Source: Pseudomonadota bacterium (lineage in GTDB: Bacteria > Pseudomonadota > Gammaproteobacteria > Burkholderiales > Burkholderiaceae_C). Taken from it: a stretch of DNA of 12,036 nt. The DNA is taken from contig JAEYPG010000393.1 of NCBI GenBank assembly GCA_023410975.1, positions 1-12,036 of the forward strand. Direction: 5' to 3'. The position numbers and the translations under genes were made by a program. The notes beneath the pieces are model-generated. The model was given only the letters and a program-made list of their open reading frames with translations, had not been told where the DNA came from and ran no database searches. Below, piece after piece: positions 6,304 to 11,351 of this stretch; within the stretch, counting starts at the first letter, position 1; the number at the start of each line of letters is the position of its first letter.

Positions 6304-7722
6304 ATGAGCGCACGCACCCTCTACCGCAAGCTGGTCGAGTCGCACACGGTGGCCGTCCTGGACGACCAGAACGTGCTGCTGTTCTGCGACCTGCACCTGA
6401 TGAACGAATACACCAGCCCGCAGGCCTTCGCGGGACTGCACGAGCAGGGCCGCGGCGTGCCCATGCCGGGGCAGAACGTGGCCGTGGTGAGCCACATCAT
6501 TCCCACGCACCCGGGCACCGTTCGCGTGATCGCCGACCCTCCTTCGGCGCTGCAGGCCACCAACCTGAAACGCAACTGCGACCGCCACGGCATCCCGCTG
6601 TTCGACACCAACGACCGGCTGCAGGGCATCGAGCACGTCGTGGCGCCGGAGCACGGGATGATCCGCCCCGGCATGGTGGTGATCTGCGGCGACAGCCACA
6701 CCACCACCTACGGCGCGCTGGGGGCGCTGGGCTTCGGCATCGGCACCTCGGAGGTCGAGCACGTGCTGGCGACGCAGACGCTGGTGTACCGGCTGGCGCG
6801 CGACATGCGCATCCGCGTGGACGGCACGCTGCCGCCGGGCACCACGGCCAAGGACCTGATCCTGATGGTCATCGGCCGCATCGGCGCGCAGGGCGCGCGG
6901 GGTTTCGTGGTGGAGTTCTGCGGCAGCGCGATCGAGGCGCTGTCCATCGAGGCGCGCTTCACGCTGTGCAACATGGCCGTCGAGGCCGGCGCGCGCGGGG
7001 CGCTGATCGCGCCCGATGCCAAGGCCATCGACTACGTGCTGGCGCATGCGCCGGACATCGCCGGCGAATGGCGCGACGCGGCCCTGGCGCACTGGGCCGC
7101 GCTGCGCAGCGACGACGGCGCCGGCTTCGAGGTCGAGCACCAGTTCGATGCCGCCGAAGTGGCACCGCAGGTCACCTGGGGCACCAGCCCGGACCAGGTC
7201 ATGCCCGTGACGGCGCGCGTGCCGCTGCCCGAAGGCTTGCCCGAGGGGCCGGAGCGCCGCAGCGCGGAGCAGGCGCTGCGCTACACGGCGCTGGCGCCGG
7301 GGGCGGTGCTGGAGGGCACGCCGGTGCAGCACGTGTTCATCGGCTCCTGCACCAACGGCCGCATCGAGGACCTGCGCGCCGTGGCCGAGGTCGTGCGCGG
7401 GCGCCTGGTGGCGCCGGGCGTGCGCGCGATGGTCGTGCCCGGCTCCGGCGCCGTGAAGGCGCAGGCCGAGGCCGAGGGCATCGCCGCGCTGCTGACCCAG
7501 GCCGGCTTCGAGTGGCGCAACCCCGGCTGCTCGATGTGCCTGGCGATGAACGACGACGTGCTGGGCGAGGGCGTGCGCTGCGCCTCCACCACCAACCGCA
7601 ATTTCGAGGGGCGCCAGGGACGTGGCGCCATCACGCACCTGATGAGCCCGGCCATGGCCGCCGCGGCGGCCGTCACCGGCGCCATCACCGACGTGCGCAA
7701 GCTGGAGCTGCACCATGCCTGA
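6304..7722 (+). CDS. LeuC-like large subunit, aconitase-superfamily hydro-lyase (paralogue outside leucine operon)
   Basis: The product is 472 residues, the length of bacterial LeuC. [4Fe-4S] ligands are present: Cys349 (FIGSCTNGR), Cys409 and Cys412 (NPGCSMCLAMN). Other active-site elements are the Gln of TSPQAF (about 40), His111 (GIEHVV), CGDSH (128-132), TLCNMAVEAGA (220-230) and TTNRNFEGRQGRG (429-441). The enzyme should dehydrate and rehydrate a hydroxy-di- or tricarboxylate together with the small subunit that follows. Two positions depart from ordinary LeuC: SH at 63-64 where E. coli LeuC has Asp-His, and DLHLMNE at 29-35 where LeuC has DRHLVHE. With leuA and leuB absent and a transporter component and hydrolase as neighbours, a catabolic substrate (citramalate, maleate or a methylated citrate-type acid) is more likely than isopropylmalate, but this is inference. 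ATG 6304 is 10 nt after the hydrolase stop. Confidence 0.9.
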   Translation: MSARTLYRKLVESHTVAVLDDQNVLLFCDLHLMNEYTSPQAFAGLHEQGRGVPMPGQNVAVVSHIIPTHPGTVRVIADPPSALQATNLKRNCDRHGIPLFDTNDRLQGIEHVVAPEHGMIRPGMVVICGDSHTTTYGALGALGFGIGTSEVEHVLATQTLVYRLARDMRIRVDGTLPPGTTAKDLILMVIGRIGAQGARGFVVEFCGSAIEALSIEARFTLCNMAVEAGARGALIAPDAKAIDYVLAHAPDIAGEWRDAALAHWAALRSDDGAGFEVEHQFDAAEVAPQVTWGTSPDQVMPVTARVPLPEGLPEGPERRSAEQALRYTALAPGAVLEGTPVQHVFIGSCTNGRIEDLRAVAEVVRGRLVAPGVRAMVVPGSGAVKAQAEAEGIAALLTQAGFEWRNPGCSMCLAMNDDVLGEGVRCASTTNRNFEGRQGRGAITHLMSPAMAAAAAVTGAITDVRKLELHHA

Positions 7723-8362
7723 GACCACGAGCCACCTGATCCGCGGCCGCGCCGCAGCGCTGCGCATCGAGAACCTGGACACCGACCAGATCATGCCCAA
7801 GCAGTTCCTGCGCGGCATCGACAAGGCGGGGCTGAAGGAGGGCCTGCTGTACGACCTGCGCTTCGACGGCGCCGGGCAGCCGCGCCCCGGTTTCGTGCTC
7901 AACCGCCCGGAGCATGCGGCCACAAGCATCCTGGTGGGCGGCGCCAACTTCGGCTGCGGGTCCAGCCGCGAGCACGCGGTGTGGGGGCTGCAGCAGTACG
8001 GCATCCGCGCCGTGATCGCGCCCAGCTTCGGCGAGATCTTCTACTCCAACGCCATGAACAACCGCCTGCTGCTGGTGATGCTGCCGCCGGCGCAGGTGGC
8101 GGCGCTGATGGCCGACGCCGAGGACCCGGCCGGCGGCGAGCTCACCATCGACCTGCAGGCGCAGACGGTGAGCAGCGCCACCGTGCAGGGAGCACGCTTC
8201 GAATTGTCCGAGCGCCATCGCCGCATGGTGCTGGAGGGGCTGGACGTGATCGGGCTGACGCTGACGCACCAGCGCGAGATCGAGGCCTTCGCCGCGCGCC
8301 ACTGGGCGCGGCAGCCGTGGCTGAAGGACGTGGCGGCCGGCGCCAGGGCGCGGGCACGCTGA
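7715..8362 (+). CDS. LeuD-like small subunit, aconitase-superfamily hydro-lyase
   Basis: The product is 215 residues (E. coli LeuD is 201). It shows NLDTDQIMPKQFL (20-32), the swivel-domain signature GGANFGCGSSREHA (75-88) and IAPSFGEIFYSNAMNN (101-116), plus the family C-terminal segment GLDVIGLTL (175-183). The substrate-contacting loop after PKQFL reads RGIDKAGL, unlike QKVTRTGF in E. coli LeuD, hinting at a different substrate. The gene overlaps the large subunit by 8 nt (start 7715, upstream stop at 7720-7722) and has its own ggag (7704-7707) 7 nt before ATG, so equimolar coupled translation is expected. It is last in the operon: the next gene is convergent only 10 bp beyond the stop, with no terminator between them. 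The basic C-terminal tail (ARARAR) is an extension beyond the usual family end. Confidence 0.92.
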   Translation: MPETTSHLIRGRAAALRIENLDTDQIMPKQFLRGIDKAGLKEGLLYDLRFDGAGQPRPGFVLNRPEHAATSILVGGANFGCGSSREHAVWGLQQYGIRAVIAPSFGEIFYSNAMNNRLLLVMLPPAQVAALMADAEDPAGGELTIDLQAQTVSSATVQGARFELSERHRRMVLEGLDVIGLTLTHQREIEAFAARHWARQPWLKDVAAGARARAR

Positions 8363-8372
8363 GCCCCTGGCT

Positions 8373-8621
8373 TCAATTCAACGGTTGTCCGGCCATGAGG
8401 GGTTCCGCCAGCAGGGCCAGCAGTTCCTGGCTGCGCTGCCGCAGCACCGCGCACTGCGCCAGGACGCCCCGGGACGCGCATTCGCAGGCGTAGGCCGGGT
8501 CGTGCCGCATGCGGGGCAGGTCCACCCAGCAGCCCAGGTCCGCCATCAACCACTTGAAGCAGACCAGGTCGACGAACACGTCGTCGCGCGACAACGAGGG
8601 TGAGGTGGTAACCATATCCAT
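8373..8621 (-). CDS. Small hypothetical cysteine-containing protein
   Basis: The product is 82 residues from ATG 8621. I do not assign it to a named family. It looks like a real soluble helical protein: DDVFVDLVCFKWLMADLG, then WVDLPRMRHDPAYACECAS, and an amphipathic C-terminal helix VLRQRSQELLALLAEPL. Five cysteines are spread over the chain, including a C-x-C pair in YACECAS. No signal peptide or membrane segment is present. The start is chosen by gggag (8627-8631 complement) 5 nt upstream; a further in-frame ATG at 8642 would add seven residues but bypasses that site. It is transcribed away from lysR-2 and towards leuD, ending 10 bp from it. Its function and whether it belongs with either neighbour are unknown. 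Confidence 0.65.
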   Translation of the reverse strand: MDMVTTSPSLSRDDVFVDLVCFKWLMADLGCWVDLPRMRHDPAYACECASRGVLAQCAVLRQRSQELLALLAEPLMAGQPLN

Positions 8622-8626
8622 GGGGA

Positions 8627-8631
8627 CTCCC
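8627..8631 (-). promoter_or_regulatory. Ribosome-binding site of small hypothetical gene
   Basis: Minus-strand gggag lies 5 nt before ATG 8621. It decides this start over the upstream ATG at 8642. Confidence 0.6.
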
Positions 8632-8710
8632 GCAGGACGCATGCCGGAAATCTAGGGAGCGGTCCGCGGTTCGTCAGGTGCTGGACGGCACTGCTGCCGC
8701 GGTAGCGAAG

Positions 8711-8738
8711 GTCACTTCCAGGCAGTGACTTCCGTCAC
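8711..8738. promoter_or_regulatory. Triple alternating gtcac/gtgac element
   Basis: gtcact (8711-8716) and agtgac (8724-8729) are a perfect 6-bp inverted repeat with a 7-nt loop. The same central gtgac (8725-8729) also pairs perfectly with gtcac (8734-8738) across ttcc. The element therefore offers two mutually exclusive stems, or three regulator half-sites. It lies between the lysR-2 stop (8764) and the small hypothetical gene start (8621), about 90 bp upstream of that start, where an operator or promoter would be expected. Confidence 0.4.
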
Positions 8739-8763
8739 CCGCCGACCGCCGGCTCCGGCCGGG

Positions 8764-9681
8764 TCAGGCTGGCCCGGGCAGCCCTCCCATCAGCCCTTCG
8801 CAATGCTTCTGCAGCGCCGCGTGCAGCTTGCGCACCGCCGGCGAGAACTGGCGCCGGTGCGGGCACAGGAAGCTCAGCGGCGAGCTCTCGCCCACGCTGG
8901 AGGGCAGCAGCAACTCCAGCCGCCCGGCCTGCACGTCGGCCTGCACGTCCAGCCAGGACTTGAAGGCGATGCCCTCGCCCGCCACCGCCCAGCGCCGCAC
9001 CACGTCGGCGTCGTCGCTGAGCAGCGGGCCGCGCACCTGCACCTCGTGGCGGCGGCCGTGCTCGGTGAAGGGCCACTGGTCGTACACGCGCCCGGCGCGC
9101 AGGTAGAGCAGGCAGTCGTGGTCCGCCAGCGCCTGCGGCGAGGCCGGGCGCCCGCGCCGCGCCAGGTAGGACGGCGCGGCCACCAGCACGCGCCGGTTGT
9201 GCGGCGCCAGCGGCAGCGCGACGAAGCTGCCGTCCTCGATGCGGCCGTAGCGCAGCGCCACGTCCACCGGGTCGCGGAACACGTCCGTGAGCTGGTCCGA
9301 CAGGAACAGGCGTAGCACCAGCCCCGGGTGCTCGCGCCTGAAGGCCGTGAGCGCCGGCAGCAGCGCGTTGCGCCCCAGGTCGGAGGAGGCCGCCACCTGC
9401 AGCACGCCGCGCACCTCGTCCGGGTGCTGGTGGATCGACTCCTGCCCCTCGCGCAGCGCCTGCAGCGCCGCCTGCGCGAAGGGCAGGTACTGCTCGCCCT
9501 CGGCCGTGAGCCGCAGGCTGCGCGTGGAACGGGCGAACAGCCGCAGGCCCAGCTCGGCCTCCAGCCGCTTCACCGCCGCGCTTACCTGCCCGGGCAGCAG
9601 CCCCGCCTCGCGCGCGGCGCTGGAGAAGCTGCCCAGCGCGGCGGCGCGCACGAACAGCTGCAGGTCTTCGAAGCGGGGCAT
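8764..9681 (-). CDS. LysR-family transcriptional regulator (divergent from nfsB)
   Basis: The product is 305 residues. The N-terminal helix-turn-helix is PRFEDLQLFVRAAALGSFSS, then AAREAGLLPGQVSAAVKRLEAELGLRLFARSTRSL, followed by LTAEGEQYLPFAQAALQALRE in the linker helix. The effector domain runs from about 90 to 300 (GVLQVAASSDLGRNALLPAL onward, with VDVALRYGRIEDGSFVALPL). The same open frame continues upstream through the nfsB antisense strand, but ATG 9681 has ggag (9688-9691 complement) 6 nt before it and gives the normal LysR N-terminus. It is divergent from the nitroreductase gene with a 183-bp gap carrying repeats, so it most likely regulates nfsB and the ABM gene. It resembles the first LysR (3389-4312) in domain layout but differs in sequence throughout, so it is not a recent duplicate. 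Confidence 0.94.
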   Translation of the reverse strand: MPRFEDLQLFVRAAALGSFSSAAREAGLLPGQVSAAVKRLEAELGLRLFARSTRSLRLTAEGEQYLPFAQAALQALREGQESIHQHPDEVRGVLQVAASSDLGRNALLPALTAFRREHPGLVLRLFLSDQLTDVFRDPVDVALRYGRIEDGSFVALPLAPHNRRVLVAAPSYLARRGRPASPQALADHDCLLYLRAGRVYDQWPFTEHGRRHEVQVRGPLLSDDADVVRRWAVAGEGIAFKSWLDVQADVQAGRLELLLPSSVGESSPLSFLCPHRRQFSPAVRKLHAALQKHCEGLMGGLPGPA

Positions 9682-9864
9682 TTCATTCTCCAGGCCGAAA
9701 GTGATGCGGGGGACTGGGCCGATTTTCACTGCCGGAGAGAAAGTGCTGCTGTGCGCCGCGGCTGTTTCCGCAGCGGGGCGGCGGCGACCATGGCGCCCAT
9801 GCCGCCACGCAACGTTCTCTTGAAGCGTGGTGGCCGGAAGACCCACCCCGAACCGGAGCCCGCC
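9682..9864. promoter_or_regulatory. Divergent intergenic region, lysR-2 / nfsB, with operator-like repeats
   Basis: The 183-bp gap contains two structures. The direct repeat gaaagtgatgc (9697-9707) / gaaagtgctgc (9739-9749), 10 of 11 identical, is offset by exactly 42 bp (about four helical turns) and sits next to the lysR start. A long inverted repeat (9801-9834) sits next to nfsB. Both are reasonable regulator-binding candidates. No clear sigma-70 -35/-10 pair was recognised. Confidence 0.5.
9801..9834. repeat. 10-bp inverted repeat upstream of nfsB
   Basis: gccgccacgc (9801-9810) and gcgtggtggc (9825-9834) are inverted repeats with one mismatch around a 14-nt centre that is richer in A and T. 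The right arm ends 30 bp before the nfsB start. It could be a dimeric operator (centres of the arms 24 bp apart) or, if transcription begins upstream, a 5' leader hairpin. Confidence 0.5.
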
Positions 9865-10518
9865 ATGAACGTCCTCGCCGCCGCCCAGCGCCGCTACACC
9901 ACCAAGGCCTACGACGCCGCCCGCCGCATTCCGCAGGCCACCATCGACGAGCTCAAGGAGCTGCTGCGCCACTCGCCGTCGTCGGTGAACTCGCAGCCCT
10001 GGCACTTCGTGGTGGCGGGCGATGAGGAGGGCCGCAAGCGCATCGCCAAGGCAGCGCAGGGCGGCTATGCCTACAACGCGTCCAAGATCCTCGACGCCTC
10101 GCACGTGATCGTGTTCTGCGCCCGCCTGGACATGGACGCCGCGCACGTGGAGCGGCTGCTGGCGCAGGAGGAGCGGGACGGCCGCTTCCAGGCCGAGGGC
10201 GCCCGGGAAGGGCAGCGCCAGGGCCGCGCCGGCTACATCAGCCTGCACCGCCACGACCTGAAGGACCTGCAGCACTGGATGGAGAAGCAGGTGTACCTGG
10301 CGATGGGCACGCTGCTGCTGGGCGCCGGCGCGCTGGGCGTGGACGCCACGCCCATGGAAGGCTTCGACGCCAAGGCGCTGGACGCGGAGCTGGGCCAGCG
10401 CGAGCGCGGCTTCACCAGCGTGGCGGTGGTGGCGTTGGGCTACCACGGCGAGGGCGACTTCAACGCACGGCTGCCCAAGTCGCGGCTGCCGGCGCAGGAG
10501 GTGTTCACGGCGCTTTGA
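9865..10518 (+). CDS. nfsB: Oxygen-insensitive NAD(P)H nitroreductase / dihydropteridine reductase, NfsB-type
   Basis: The product is 217 residues, the same length as E. coli NfsB, and it aligns with it end to end by eye. FMN contacts are conserved: Arg10, Thr12 and Lys14 (RRYTTKAYD), SPSSVNSQPWHF (38-48), Asn71 (YAYNASK), PMEGFD (163-168, with Glu165 and Gly166) and KSRLP (205-209). The active-site Phe124 of E. coli NfsB is Tyr124 here (GRAGYISLHRHDL), and the preceding Phe is Gly, so nitro-substrate preference may differ. The enzyme is a homodimeric cytoplasmic flavoprotein that reduces nitroaromatics, quinones and similar acceptors by two electrons. ATG 9865 has ggag (9855-9858) 6 nt upstream. 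It is divergent from a LysR regulator and followed 32 nt later by an ABM-domain gene, presumably in one transcript. Confidence 0.95.
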   Translation: MNVLAAAQRRYTTKAYDAARRIPQATIDELKELLRHSPSSVNSQPWHFVVAGDEEGRKRIAKAAQGGYAYNASKILDASHVIVFCARLDMDAAHVERLLAQEERDGRFQAEGAREGQRQGRAGYISLHRHDLKDLQHWMEKQVYLAMGTLLLGAGALGVDATPMEGFDAKALDAELGQRERGFTSVAVVALGYHGEGDFNARLPKSRLPAQEVFTAL

Positions 10519-10538
10519 GCCCGGTGGCGGCCTCGGCC

Positions 10539-10543
10539 AGGAG
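10539..10543 (+). promoter_or_regulatory. Ribosome-binding site of ABM-domain gene
   Basis: aggag lies 7 nt before ATG 10551. It favours that start over a TTG at 10515 that would overlap the nfsB stop, and over ATG 10563. Confidence 0.65.
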
Positions 10544-10550
10544 CCTTGCG

Positions 10551-11180
10551 ATGATCGCGGCCATGGACAACCAAGATCTGGCTCCCGGCCTGCGCCGCGC
10601 GGCGCTGTCCGACATCGAGGCCCGCGACCCGGAGCGCCCGGACATGGTCACCGCCGTGATCCGGCACGACATCCAGCCCGGCATGCAGCCGCGCTACGAG
10701 GAGTGGCTGAAGCGCATCGTGCCGCTGGCCGCGCGCGTGCCGGGGCACCGCGGCGTGAGCGTCATCCGTCCTCACGCGGGCGGCACGCTCTACACCGTCA
10801 CGATCCGCTTCGACACCGTGCGCCACGCCGAGGACTGGCTGCATTCGGATGTGCGGCGCCAATTCATCGCGGAGGTCGAGCCCTGGCTCAAGCAGCCGGA
10901 GTCGGTCGAGACGGTGACGGGGCTGGAGTTCTGGTTCACGCCCAGCAGCGGCGGCCGGCCGCTGGTGAAGCCGTGGAAGCAGTTCCTGGTGTCGCTGTCG
11001 GCGATCTACCCGCTGACGATGCTGGTGCCCTGGCTGCTGCAGCCGCTGTTCGGCTGGTGGCCGGCGCTGGGCCACTCGCTGGTGAGCCACCTGATCGTCG
11101 CGGCCGTGATCGTGTCGCTGATGACCTGGGTACTGATGCCGCGCGTCACGCGGCTGCTGGGGAAGTGGCTGACCCGCTGA
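10551..11180 (+). CDS. Membrane-anchored ABM-domain (antibiotic biosynthesis monooxygenase superfamily) protein
   Basis: The product is 209 residues. Residues about 32-115 form an ABM-type ferredoxin-like domain: MVTAVIRHDIQPGMQPRYEE, then HRGVSVIRPHAGGTLYTVTIRFDT and the W-L-x-S-D-x-R-R segment. GLEFWFTP (124-131) leads to a linker. Two hydrophobic helices follow at about 144-166 (FLVSLSAIYPLTMLVPWLLQP) and 177-197 (SHLIVAAVIVSLMTWVLM), ending in a basic tail. This ABM-plus-two-helices layout matches the COG3224-type group, whose reaction is not established; small stand-alone ABM enzymes oxidise quinone or hydroquinone-like substrates or degrade haem. No signal peptide is present, so the ABM domain should face the cytoplasm. 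It sits in an apparent operon with nfsB, which suggests joint handling of quinones or nitro compounds (inference). The start is set by its ribosome-binding site. Confidence 0.85.
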   Translation: MIAAMDNQDLAPGLRRAALSDIEARDPERPDMVTAVIRHDIQPGMQPRYEEWLKRIVPLAARVPGHRGVSVIRPHAGGTLYTVTIRFDTVRHAEDWLHSDVRRQFIAEVEPWLKQPESVETVTGLEFWFTPSSGGRPLVKPWKQFLVSLSAIYPLTMLVPWLLQPLFGWWPALGHSLVSHLIVAAVIVSLMTWVLMPRVTRLLGKWLTR

Positions 11181-11182
11181 GC

Positions 11183-11198
11183 GCCGGCGGCCGCCGGC
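11183..11198. terminator. Perfect 16-bp GC palindrome just after ABM stop
   Basis: gccggcggccgccggc is a perfect palindrome starting 2 nt after the ABM stop codon. As RNA it forms a 6-bp all-GC stem with a ggcc loop. No T-run follows, so intrinsic termination is uncertain; it may instead protect the 3' end. Confidence 0.4.
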
Positions 11199-11239
11199 TG
11201 GCTCATACGGATTCCAGTTGATCGCTGGACTGCTCATTA

Positions 11240-11318
11240 CCCGTTCGCCCTGAGTCTGTCGAAGGGCACAGGCGCTCGGATGCGCTGCAGGGGCTTCGAC
11301 AAGCTCAGCCCGAACGGG
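11240..11318. repeat. Inverted pair of 28-bp extragenic repeats
   Basis: Copy A is 11240-11267 on the plus strand; copy B is the complement of 11291-11318. They match at 22 of 28 positions in inverted orientation and are separated by 23 bp. The core shared words are cccgttcg, ctgag and tgtcgaag. Each copy also contains its own short hairpin (gccct/agggc in A, gggct/agccc in B). The differences at positions 9-10 and 26-27 of the unit are compensatory, so each small stem is kept. The core resembles a dispersed extragenic repeat seen in many proteobacterial genomes (recollection, not searched). It lies in a convergent gap, where REP/BIME-like elements usually sit. Confidence 0.75.
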
Positions 11319-11325
11319 GTTTGTG

Positions 11326-11346
11326 AGTCCACGAACTTCGTGGACT
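11326..11346. terminator. Strong hairpin between ABM and GlxA-type gene stops
   Basis: agtccacga (11326-11334) and tcgtggact (11338-11346) form a perfect 9-bp stem with a 3-nt loop, 5 bp from the stop codon of the leftward regulator. It can serve both converging transcripts. Neither strand shows a T-tract after it, so it may be a U-less terminator or an RNA-stability element. Confidence 0.5.
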
Positions 11347-11351
11347 TCCTA

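Larger units (their letters stand above)
11181..11351. other. Convergent intergenic region dense in palindromes
   Basis: This 171-bp gap has no gene. From left to right it holds a 16-bp GC palindrome (11183-11198), a small inverted repeat tccag-N7-ctgga (11213-11229), the inverted 28-bp repeat pair (11240-11318) and the 9-bp hairpin (11326-11346). Most of the gap can fold. Confidence 0.7.

Noticed and set aside
6277..8004. 575-codon minus-strand frame antisense to leuC-like gene
   Set aside because: Low-complexity His/Gln/Arg-rich product typical of antisense to GC-rich genes; the sense strand has all LeuC motifs.
6304..8362. Assignment of the pair as the housekeeping leucine genes leuC and leuD
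   Set aside because: No leuA, leuB or related gene is adjacent, the operon starts with a Bug receptor and a hydrolase, and several pocket residues differ. Gene symbols were therefore withheld, though the family assignment stands.
8764..10446. Apparent 560-residue N-terminally extended LysR protein
   Set aside because: The extra 255 residues are antisense to nfsB and its promoter. ATG 9681 has a good ribosome-binding site and gives the standard LysR N-terminus.
10440..11237. 265-codon minus-strand frame antisense to the ABM gene
   Set aside because: No motifs and a composition typical of shadow frames, while the sense frame has an ABM domain, two membrane helices and a ribosome-binding site.
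11240..11346. Possible CRISPR-like or insertion-sequence end
   Set aside because: Only two inverted copies with a single 23-bp spacer, no direct array, no transposase gene and no target duplication; a REP/BIME-like element fits better.
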